Of a stretch of DNA of 64,000 nucleotides, positions 35,066 to 46,000 are shown piece after piece. Made by a program: the position numbers and the translations under genes. This DNA is from Symsagittifera roscoffensis (lineage: Eukaryota > Xenacoelomorpha > Acoela > Convolutidae). The stretch spans positions 58,670,312-58,734,311 of the forward strand of contig NC_087066.1 of the NCBI RefSeq assembly GCF_963678635.1, written 5' to 3'. Numbering within the stretch: the stretch's first letter is position 1; the number at the start of each line of letters is the position of its first letter. Below the pieces are notes generated by a model. It was not told where the DNA came from, made no database searches, and saw nothing but the letters and a program-made list of their open reading frames with translations.

Positions 35066-38000
35066 ATGATTTTTTGTTGATGTGTTGAACTTGTAAATGA
35101 GGCGGAATTTGAAATGGCTTTCTCGGGAGTATTTCTAAATATAGTCGTTTTGCTGGTTGTTCTTCGAGTGAAAATTGTTGATGCAAAGGAAAAACCCCTA
35201 CGGAATAATGAGCCCATTGAAAGCGAACCTGTTCTACCTGAAAGTGGGCAGTTAGATCAACCCGACGAAGACAAACATTTCAATGCTTTTGTCTCGACAT
35301 TCCTAACGAAAAGGAAGGAACAGAAACAGATCGTACAATATATTAAAGGTTGGTATGTGCCGTCTTTGATGAGGTATGCTCTTGTTTTAAGCATTTTAAA
35401 TTCTGAATTAGCCTTATCGTTGTGATAAACTTCATCATCATTGTAATTCATCATCATTTCCAGCATTGATTTTTTACTGGCACACTTCTGGATCTTTCTA
35501 CACTTTACACAAGTCGACAACCATGCTTTTCATGATACTGATTCCTTCTCAAAACTAACTTATGTAGAAAAAGATAATTACTATCTTCAGATATACAATC
35601 CGAACGATATCACCAAATAATTCTGGTCCAAATACCGAAGGAGTCAGAGCTCCTATCGATTTTGTAACTATTTCGGCCGATACACAAAACTTGATTTTCT
35701 GTTCAAATTCTTTTAGCTGAATTCGACTCAGAGAGCAGCTCAAAGAGGTGAGGGAAAAACGTATTTTTTTTTTTGAAAAAATCGATTAAACAGTTTTTTT
35801 TTAAATGGTTTGTTCAGTTGGCGGTAAAGACACGCAAGTTTGCCACATTTTTTAAGCCTCCATTTAGCTTCTTAACTTTCCATGCGTAATTTCTGTCGTT
35901 GAGAACAATCTTTCCAATCCAGCTGAGTTGGGAACATCAGAAACCAAATCTAGTGCAACATCAACCAACGCTTTTTCGAAACCTAGCCTCTTTCCGCTTT
36001 TCCACCATGATAACGGTTTTACTTTTTTTGAAAATAACTTTCATTGTACGGTTCTTCTCGAGTCATGTACTTAGTGACCTCTCCCATGACATTTTCGTCA
36101 ATTGAGCGATTTTCGTCTTTTTTGTGTCATCAGCGTCTAACTTTCTGCCCGATGATTAACAGATATGCGGCAAGAAAAACGGGAGTCAGATAATCATCTC
36201 TTATTTTTGCTACAAAATCTTTAAGATGATCCGGTGAAGCATTTTAGAGATCGAGATAACATTCCAAGCAGTCTCCCAAATGAATTGATTCACTCTGAAG
36301 GTTGTTCAAAGCTTTTGTTTTAAGTTCAAGAAAGGCCAGCAAATTTTAGCATTCTCTCCTCAGCTGATTTTCTTCGGTATATCGGTATACTTTGTCCGTG
36401 CTTTTTGCAACAGTGGGAACGCATAAACGCAATGGATTTAAAATGCTTCTCATAATGAGCGATTTATGGATTTCCATCTGGTTTCAATAGGCATTGGTGG
36501 CTTTGGAATGCCGAGTTAATTCAGTTCCGCAAGTGCCAAATGATTATGTCGCACAAATTTTGCTACATCTGATACTTTGGTTGTCACCAGTTTTGTTTCG
36601 GTCTGACTCGCAATGTCTTTTATCAGCAAATTGACGGCATGGGGCTGACATCCACAGGTTTGAACAGGTTTTTCAGACAAATTTTTTGTTCATTTTCAAT
36701 TTATTTGCCGCATCTTCAAATACGAGACAAGATATGACAACTCCCCACTGTTCCTCGTATTTTGTGATTCGCGCTTTACCAATTTCAGGAAGGTTTTCGG
36801 CAGTGTGAGACGATCCCGTTGTATCCAATAAATCAGCCAGATAAGAACGATTGGCTGTTGAGAAAGCCACTTCTCTAATTGGGTTATTGGTGACATTCGA
36901 CGATCCATCATTAGACAAAGTTGCCGTGAATTCATTTTGCAACTTTTTATTTGTCAGTCTCGTAAGTTTTGTCAAGAAGATGGCCAGCAACTTGTTTTCT
37001 TCCAGGAATCGACATGCCTGGGCGCAACAGCGTAATCAGCTTCATTTTCAACTGTTCGGAAGGGTGGGTTCATAGCTATAATAGCACGGGTAATTTGAAT
37101 TTCAGTTTGCTTTTGAGAGGAAGGTGCAGTAGTTTGTTCCGAAATGACCGACTGCTTGAGTTTTGAGGGAATCGGAGTAGCCTGGTCATTATTTTCGCCG
37201 TGTCGTTTTCTACCTTCGCATCTCCCAATTGTCTTTCATTCGTCGTTCAAGCTTACTGCATTGATATTCGCATTTGGTGCATCGTGTTTGAATAAGCACA
37301 AATTTGTTCCATATTGCATCTTTGTTCGACCCATTTGTTGACCTGAAAGATAAACGCACATTGAAACAGTGTAACAGAAGTAAGTAGTTAGTGAATGAAT
37401 GAATGAAATTGAATTAACAATAATTACTGAGCAACATACGTAAACGTCATAATATTCAAGCAAACAACCGCATCTAATTAAAGACTGTAGTGCAGTTGGG
37501 AAGGGAAAATGCTAGTTTTTTACGATAAAAGTTTTAAATTGAAAAACAGTTTTTTCTTTTCTGTTTTAAAACGTGTTTTTTGCCTTGTTTGAAAACATGT
37601 CTTAAAACATTCCTAGCCCTGGAATTCATTCTAACCGGAGGTCCTTCTTCAATGAAAAACTTTATCTATTAAGTAAGTATAACAATGTTGAGCTCAAATC
37701 AGTCTTTTTTCAGGATGGCCTTGATTCCTTGACGAGCGAAACCCATGAATCAGTTGATGCAACTGGTGTTAACCATAACTATGTTTGATTTAGCATTTAC
37801 GTGCCCAAGGAATGTGGAGTTTGGTTTTTTATACATGTTAAAGCAATGGAATTTCATCAACTCCATGAGAAATACAGTGAAGCAAACTATTCAGGTAAAT
37901 GAATTGCGGAACTCATTTGGTAATTTAATCAAAGAAATTAGAAAGAAAGTTGACTTCCGATACTAGGAAGTCAAGGAAAGTTGACTGCCTAGACTTCCTA

Positions 38001-41000
38001 ATTAAAGAAATTAGAAAGACAGTTGACTTCCTATACTACAAAATTAGGAGGGCGTCTTATAAATTACACAACCTCCTCTTTCAATGCCCACTAAATCTAC
38101 TTTTCTGAGAATTGATACCAATATGTTCCAGTTCAGATATGTTACTCGCAGAGAAGTTATTGGAGCGATATGAGTGCTTCCCATTGAAAAGTCTTCAAGA
38201 TCCAGTAAAATACCTCTTTGGGCTACATACCATCCTCGAACAGAAATTGAGAAATCTTTGTTTTGGACTAGCACCCCTTGATCTTGTAAATTCATTGCTA
38301 AAGAACGGACAGCAGAAAACAATCGTAAAATGTGCATATTCAGATTGGCTCAAGTTTGAGCAAGGTGTCCCTCAGGGTACTGTACTGGGACATTTGTTGT
38401 TTCATTTAATGATTAATGATTTGCCAGAAACTCTAGCCAAGTCATGTACTCTTGTAAGGTTTGCCGATGACACAGAAGCAAAAATAATGAAACCCAGTTT
38501 CAACAAAAAACTACCATATTTTCACTCAAATCAATTAAATATCAATGTAGTCAAAACTCAGTTCTTCTTTTTTCGGATACATCATAAAAAAACTGATAGA
38601 AAACTACAAATTACTAGTGAGAAATTATCAAGTATTTGAATCTATCAATTTTCAGTTCAAAATCATTCTTGAAACGTAAGTAAATAACGCTCTCACTTAG
38701 AAAAAAAGGAGATGGCGCGGAAAAACTTTAACAACTTCTAGTTTAGAACTTCCCAGAATTATTAGATTTATGAGATTTTCCATCTTGTCCTCCAGTTTTC
38801 TCAAAGTGGGTCGTTTTTGCAAAAAATTTCAACCTTAAAAGCTTCTATGTTGTTTTAACGCGACGTATTTTTTTTCGAAATTCGGAAGTTGATAAAATAT
38901 TCACACTTCGACACTTTTCCAAATGTCTGTTGGTCATGGTTTTAGGAGTAATGAGTGTAGTGAAGACTTAAATAGGTCTTGCTGATTTTTTTCACGAAAA
39001 AGTCTTAAAATTTGTTCACGCTCAATTTTGATTTTTGGCGCTTTGACTTGTGATTTTTATAAAGTTCAATGAATTTCCATTGTTAAAAAGAAGGCAAACT
39101 CCACTATCGAACAGCAAAAGTGTAAAGGTCACGAAAAACATGATTGACTTCCGATTTTGAAAGTTGAAATCAATTATCAGATTTCCCAGCAAAATAAAAG
39201 TTGATCCAGCTTTTTCAAATTGGGTTATTCTTGTCAAAAAAGAGCCAATCGTTAATCGTTCTAGAAATTCAAAGAGCTTAAAGGGCATCTATTTTTTGTT
39301 GAAAATCAAAAGTCGATATTTTTTTGAAGTCTGTTTTTTATGCTTACTTGTGTTCATAACTCTTTTTCAATCTTCGATTGGCTATGTTGTTTAATTTTCG
39401 TTGTGTCGTTTTCCCGCTGATATTTGTGAAGTTGCGGCATATTTTCAGTATATTTTTGTTCCTATTCTGCTTAAAGGTTTTTAGTTGTTGGTTATAATGG
39501 CTTAGTGGCCTCATAAAGCGCGGTTGATCAGCAAAAAGTTTTCTGTGTGCGTATGTGGTTTTAGGGAGAGGGAACTTAAATTTTTATAGTAGTTTCAAAT
39601 TTTTTTCCGGCATGAAGGATTTCTGCTCAAATATTTGAGGCTTTGTAATTGATTGGTAAGTTTTCTTCCCATGCTAAGTTCGCAAGCAAAACTATCTTCA
39701 TACACTTTAATTTTGTATAAGCCTCATGTTTATAAGTCTCACTTTGAAATGGGGATAAGATAATGAAACCGTATTTTGTCCTAATTTATAGTCCAAGGAA
39801 AAATGATGATTGATAATGTTGAGTTTCAGTTTTTGTTTCTGAGTGGTTTATCGTGTTAAAAGTAGTGAACGTAGTGAGTACTCTTATCTAGGTTTTGCTG
39901 TTTTTTGTTTGTTTTTCAGGAAAAAGTCTTAAATTTTGTTCACGCTCAGTTTTGACTTTTCGCGTTTGATTAGTGATTTCTTTCTAAGTTTAGTGCATTT
40001 CTGTTGCTAAAAGGAAGGCAAACTCCAATACCGAACAGCAAAATTGTAAAGGTCACCAAAAACGTGATCGACGACTTCTATTTTCGAAAATCGAAAATAA
40101 TCTGTTTTCCCAGCGAAATGAAAGTTTTACCTATTGATCCAGTTTTCTCAGATTGAATTAATTTTAACAAAAATAGTGTCCATTATAAATTGCTCTTCGA
40201 ATTCAAAGAGCTTCAAGGTCATTTATTTGTTTCTTCGAAATTTACAAGTTGAAGATTTTTGAAAAACAAATCGTATTTTTTTCAGTTCATTACTTTTTTC
40301 CAACTGTTAGTTGGCTATGTTTTAAATACTCAAGATGTTCGCCGATAATTTGACTCTAGTGTTTTGCTTTTGTTTAGACATGAGGAATATGAAAAAGCAA
40401 GAAAACTTCCTCAAGGTCACTTTAACAGCTCTTTTCAAGAGTCTGAAGAAATCCCGCCAAACGCTTGACGACAACAACTACCAGGTCGGAGACTGGCCTG
40501 AAGGTCCAACCGGTAATTCCGGAGATACCGATTCCAGCAAGGTACTGGAAATAAGGAGTGCTTTGTCATCGGTGCTGGAGAATTTTGCGTTATTTTGTGA
40601 CCTGGTATTGTTTTTCCCAGACTACGTGCAAGCGAGGATGAAGTTGAAGACGTTTAGTGGGGAGAAGAGTGCAGATCCGGCTGCGGAGACAATAGATACA
40701 GATACGCCCTCGACCATTATTAAGTAAGCGAAATCTGATATCAAGTTGGCCTATATATTGGTTCTGATGTTTGTTAAGATTTTTTCGCTGGCGATAAGTG
40801 AGCGTTATCAAACTGGACTTTTTTCCGGGTTAACAACTAGTTTAACAGGATCTTTTGAATCATTTGGTGTCTTGGTTCACAATGAATTCAAATTTCTGAG
40901 CGTCTCCGGCACAGTTAGTCTGGAGGTAACGAATGCGCCGGGGACACCAAAGGTTGTGGGTTTGAAACTGACCGGACCTGTTTTTTTTTGTTTCAATCTG

Positions 41001-42780
41001 GAAATAGTCCGTTTCAAAAAAAATTGTCGACTGATGATTGTCTGCTGATGTTTTGTCGGTTTAGTTGCCATATTGTACAATTTTTTAAAGTTATTTTTTC
41101 ACATTATAGTTTTACGTGTTCTGATTTCACTCTGTTTTTGCTGTATGTGTTTTTTTTTCTAACTTGACCTCGTGTATACGTATATATTTTTGTTTAAAAA
41201 TTTTATTCTGCCGGTATGATTTCGGCCTATTTTTTATCGTCTTCGTGATCTAGTTTCAACGAAAACACATTTTTAAGGCTCATATCTGGATTGCTCAAAA
41301 TGCTAAAATTCCTAAAGAATTATAGTTCAAGTTTACAATTTTTTTTTCTTTTTTCGGCTTGATAGGTTTCGGCCTGTATTATATCGGCTTATTAGCCTCA
41401 GATTGCATCTTTCGACGAGCCGAATTTTTTTTTGTGATCGTCTGCGTTTTGAGGCTGAGGGGGTACTTAATAACTTTTTTTATTGTTAATTTTTTATTTT
41501 CATTTTTTGGGCTGAATAGGTTTCGGCTTATATTGTATCGGCTTAGTGGGCTGATAATGTTTCATTTGACGAGCAAATAAAGTGTTTTGAGGCTGAGGTG
41601 GATTAATTAACTTTTCAGAAGTTTGAAATCTTGTTGATTTTTTTCACTTCTGACTAGGTTTCTGACGAGGTATTTTCGGCTTTGTTACCACTAGGTATAT
41701 TATCTTCCGATGCTTATTACACATTTTATTGTCTTGGCATATTTTCGTTTCAAAACTAGCTTTATTCATTACATAGATCTAGTTTTTCGATCTTTTCGAT
41801 TTTTTTTAAAAATTTTTTTGTATCGCAAGTAGAGGCGTGATAATTTTTTTTCAGGAAAAGTTATAAAATTTGTTCACGCTCATTTTTTTCTCAAAAAGAA
41901 ATCAAACAGAAAAAGTGTAAAGGCCACGAAAAACGTCAATGAGTTCTAGTTTCGAAAGAAGATTTTAATTTTCAGATTCCTCAGCGGAATGAAAAATTTT
42001 ACCTAATGATCCAGTTTCCTTAAAATCTTTATCAAAAAAAGTTCAACAAAAGCTGTTCTTGAAATTCAAGGAGCCTTAAAGGCATATATTATTTCTTTTG
42101 AAATTCGCAAGTTTAAGTTTTTTGAAAAAAAAAACAAGTCCGTTTTTTTTGTTTCCTTGTGTTCATTGGCTCTTTTCCAACTGTCTGTTGGCTATGTTTC
42201 TACTTGAAACGCAATATAATCTTGTATCATGGCTGTTTTGTTATACCTCGAATTTTTTGATATCCAATAGTTAAGATAAATGCATAAGAACAGTTTCTCA
42301 TTTCGTTAGATAAACTTCTTGAAAAATGGTTAGCTTTCTGCAGCTCGCCGTTGAAAATCTTAATAAAACCAAACCGCAACACTTAAATTCTTTATTTTAA
42401 TCGTAGCAAAAACAAGCTAAATGCGGGCGAATAGCAGAAAAGTCGGTTTCGCTGTTGAATATTAGGTATGTCACTGCTCGATAATTCTGTTCAGGTGGGC
42501 TGTGATGGTAGCTAACATAGATCAGTTCCTCTTCTCAGAACAAGACAGAGAAAGAACCAATCTAGCTTTGCAGCAACTCAAGCTCATTCCGCGCGCCGAT
42601 GACTTCGTTAATCCGAACTCAAAAGAGTTCAAAGTTGAGAAGCTAATGAAAGACTTGGAAAAGGACAAGACAAAAAAAGTTGGAAAGACATTCGAGAAGT
42701 CTCAAGCGAAGAAAAACAAAGAAAAGTTTGAACAAAAACGGAAGTTGACAAAAAACAGCAGAAACAAAAATGAGCTCTGA
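35066..42780 (+). CDS. CCDC134: CCDC134 homologue, ER-resident protein
   Basis: Three exons, ATG 35,114-35,348, 40,378-40,723 and 42,495-42,780, join in phase into 288 residues. Residues 1-24 are a signal peptide (hydrophobic VFLNIVVLLVVL). KRKEQKQIVQYI-D-MRN, spanning the first junction, aligns without gaps to the KRREQ...ND segment of vertebrate CCDC134. LKVTLTALFKSLKKSRQTL, SVLENFALFCDLVLFFPDYV and the C-terminal LQQLKLIPRADDFVNP match family blocks in order. The C-terminus is basic and ends NKNEL, a KDEL-like retrieval signal comparable to the SEL end of the vertebrate protein. Known family role: a soluble ER protein linked to biogenesis and glycosylation control of the chaperone GRP94. 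It is longer than the 229-residue human protein through an acidic N-terminal insert and linkers. The first donor, GTTGGT, is weak but fixed by alignment. Intron 1 is 5 kb of repeats. ATTAAA lies 41 nt after the stop. Confidence 0.88.
36130..37070 (-). pseudogene. hAT transposase remnant (DUF659-like region)
   Basis: Minus strand, inside intron 1 of the CCDC134 gene. From the right it reads CRFLEENKLLAIFLTKLTRL, then LSNDGSSNVTNNPIREVAFS (compare 'DGWSNxxNDPI' in hAT transposases), YLADLLDTTGSSHTAENL, and ISCLVFEDAANKLKMNK (compare 'SIVTDNAANMxK', whose acidic residue is catalytic; here the Asp is Glu). A frame change leads to CGCQPHAVNLLIKDI, VSDVAKFVRHNHLALAEL and finally PIETRWKSI. These are the successive landmarks of ZBED/DUF659-type hAT transposases. 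Stops and frameshifts make it inactive. No ends were identified. Confidence 0.75.
38112..38660 (+). pseudogene. Jockey/CR1-like LINE reverse transcriptase fragment
   Basis: A 175-codon frame in CCDC134 intron 1 contains GVPQGTVLGHLLFHLMINDL, the segment before the catalytic site, followed by TLVRFADDTEAKI with the FADD catalytic box, and SNQLNINVVKTQFFFF, the post-catalytic region. Its N- and C-terminal parts are missing, and the first ~40 codons are not RT-like. It lies in the same orientation as the host gene. Confidence 0.8.
38944..39395 (+). repeat. Hairpin-ended repeat, copy 1 (variant hairpin)
   Basis: Left end AGGAGTAATGAGTG, right subterminal TGTTCATAACTCTT, then the stem-loop TCAATCTTCGATTGG (39,367-39,381) and CTATGTTG. 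Internal landmarks shared with the family are GTTCACGCTCA, AAGGCAAACTCCACTATCGA, TAAAGGTCACGAAAAAC and GATCCAGctTTTTCAAATTG. The stem differs in sequence from the other copies but still pairs. Confidence 0.8.
39861..40322 (+). repeat. Hairpin-ended repeat, copy 2
   Basis: Starts AGTAGTGAACGTAGTGAG, ends with CAGTTCATTACTTTT and the hairpin CCAACTGTTAGTTGG (40,300-40,314), then CTATGTTT. It carries the full set of internal landmarks and abuts exon 2 of the CCDC134 gene (exon start 40,378). Confidence 0.8.
41820..42200 (+). repeat. Hairpin-ended repeat, copy 3
   Basis: Left part degraded. Internal GTTCACGCTCA, GTAAAGGCCACGAAAAACG and CTAATGATCCAGTTTCCT are followed by the hairpin CCAACTGTCTGTTGG (42,177-42,191) and CTATGTTT. 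Lies in CCDC134 intron 2. Confidence 0.75.
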
Positions 42781-43044
42781 ATGATATTTTGGTTCAGGTT
42801 GCTTTCATTTGAAATATCGTATTAAAGCTATCATTTTTTTCTTAAATCAATTGCTCAATTAATGATTCTGTTATGTATAAAATGTTTTTCAACGTAAACT
42901 CTATTATATCATTTGTAAAAACGTATCAATACAGTGTTTTGACTAATTCGAAGTGCATTCAGGAGTGTTGAGCGAAATATCTTAAGCTCTATGCCAATTA
43001 CGATAAAAAAAATGGTAATTTTGGATAAATTTGTTTATTTTTAG

Positions 43045-46000
43045 TTATTGAAATGTGAAAAAATGGCGCTTTTGTTCAACGTGGAGCGAGTGAAGTATAC
43101 ATGCACTTGTGGAAATCGATTTCCTCTTTGTAAATTGTACGTGTGCAGGTACTGTCGAGAACTCAGATGCAAAATTTGTGTGTCACATGAGGCGAGTATT
43201 CAATTGAAGAAAAAAGAAAGATGACTGAACTCATCTTTTTTTCTGATTTCATTCTCATTTTGAGAAAAATCAGGTCAAATTTCTCTGCATAAAGATCATT
43301 CTATTCGGTTTTTTTAGTAGACAGCCCTCCATTTTCCTAAATGAGACCCAAAATCTTATTAAGATGACAACTTTTTTTTATTGGCAACGGGCACAATATT
43401 TTTTTTCCTCATGAAGTTGCTCTATTTTGAAGTTGCATTTAGTAGCTGGATCAGTCTTGATAATAACTTCGAATCATATCCTAAATAAAGGTTAAAAATC
43501 CAGAAAATAAATTTTTTGTTCATTTTGTGTAGCCGGACAACTTCTACTGTCCCCACTGCACAGATGGCATCACTGGGCCAGAAGTAAGGGAGAGGAAGAA
43601 CCAGTGTCTGTCATGCTTTAATTGCCCCTCCTGTAACAACACCCTCACAGCCAGACTCACCACAGTCCAGACCACAAATCCAGAGAACCCCACGGTCAGT
43701 CGAACTCGAATATTTAATATACATTTGAAAATGGACGGTGGTTGGGAATGCTCAAATGTGTAAACGAAAGCATTGAAATTGTTTGTCAACTTTTTATCTG
43801 ACAGTTATTGGGCATATTCAGTTGTTTGATATTCTAAGTTTAGACAATCCTAAGTTTAGGCACTCGTCTAATAAGGGCTAATTCGTTCAATGCTGTAACC
43901 ATAGGATGACTTCATATTTCATGCAGAGATGGACAAAGATTTGGACACCCTAAGCACTAACTAAATATGTGAAGTGTTTTAATATAGGGCGAGCCTCTGC
44001 AGCGGAAGCAGTACTATTTGGTGTGTGCTTGCTGTCGGTGGAGTTCCAGAGACGCAGACATCCCTGATGTGCAGAACCACGGGAGCTGGAGAGAACCCAA
44101 AACAGACAAGGAGATGGAGGAATTGGTAAGCTACACGTGTACAAGCGAAGCCGATGTTGTGTGATATAATACAAAGTCTTTTTCTTCTCCAATACAAGCC
44201 GCACATTTTATTCCAGTCCGTTCTACGGGATTTCGTCTCATGTGGTTCAATGGAAATCTTGTTGATATTATCATCAATCGAATTCATGAAAATTTCATTG
44301 GCATAGATTGTAGAGACCTCCCCCTTTTTTTACGATGTCACTAAAATGTCTTTAGATACATGTTATGCTCAAGCTGGGTCCCTTTGATGTTAAGATGTCA
44401 AAAATATAATTATCTGTACTGTAAATTGCTAACCCAACCAACTGGTCTCGATGTTGGTGGCATGGTTTTCTGTCAAATTTATCTCAAATATGAGCGAACA
44501 ACTAGATCAAATATAAACTGAAATGAAAAATTATAATAATAATAATAATATAATATTTAATTCAGTTGATGATTATTACAATACAATATGTATATTTACA
44601 ATCATCAACAAGGATTGTCTAAAAAGCCTACGGCTTATCTAGTAGACAACCTTAAACTCAAATATCAATGACAATACAGCTGTTTATGAACTTCCTTATT
44701 ATCAAGCAGATAATTATCAAAAACATCGTGTATAAAAATCTTGAGTTGATGTCTCTGCAAACTTGTCACATCTTCATTCAATAAACCAGATGCAGTTATA
44801 TAATTATGAATAATGGTTCTTCTAACATTTATGGAATTTTGAAAACATTTCGTTCTTTGTATTTTACTATTAACTTTTCCAGAAGCAACTCTCCTAGTGT
44901 AGTACGCCACGTTATTAGTCGTGGTACTATCACAAACATTATTGTAGCAAAGATCTTTAAACAGTTCGTAAACGTGAAGATCAAACACCGTTTCAATTTT
45001 ATGCAGTCTGTACTTTTCAACTGTGCTCTCTCTATAATCAATTCTAAAAATAGCACGTATTATTCTCTTCTGTATTACTAAAATTTTATTTAGATCTGTT
45101 AAGTTTGCACAGCCATAAACCAATACGCCATATTGAAGAACAGGTTTGATGTAGGATCTGTATATCAGTAGAAGCATTGGAATATTAAATAATTTTCTGG
45201 AACGATATATTACTCCACACAGTTTAGACAATTTCTTAATAACATGTTCAATATGCATCTTGAAGTCTAACTTTGAATCAATGTAGATACCCAAATACTT
45301 CGTGCAATCAACCATTTTTATGCATTCACCTTTTATATCAAGACCAATTTCTCCATTTTTCTTGCTGAAATTGAGCAGAACAGTTTTATCAGTATTCAGT
45401 GAAAGTTTATTGCAACATAAGTAATTGTAAACTATGTCAAATTCGGTTCTTAATTTCTTTCCAGAATTCTTACCAGAAGTCATGATGGATGTATCATCTG
45501 CAAAAAGTGTAGTATCTAAACTAGTGCTATCAGGTAAATCATTTATGTAAATCAAAAACAGAAGCGGACCTAGAACAGATCCTTGTGGAACTCCCGTTGA
45601 AACATTTTCAAGCGTTGATCTATTATTTCCAATTTCAACATACTGCTTTCTATTAGTCAAGTAGGCTCTAATCAAATTGTTACTTTTACCCCTGATCCCA
45701 TAATGATCCAATTTTTGCATCAGAATTTTGTGATCAATCGTGTCAAAAGCTTTCTTGAGATCCAAAAACAAAGCAATTGCATCCGCTCTTTTATTAGTAG
45801 CATCTCTTACAAATTCGGTCAGCCTCGCAACAGCCTGAATCGTAGATCGCTTAGATCGAAAACCATATTGGTTCATGTTTAAAATAGAAAATTTCTCAAA
45901 AAAATTTATGAACCTCGAATGTATAAGTTTCTCAACGACTTTGCTCAGGCAAGACAACAGCGAAATTGGTCTGTAATTACCAGGATCTGTTTTATCTCCA

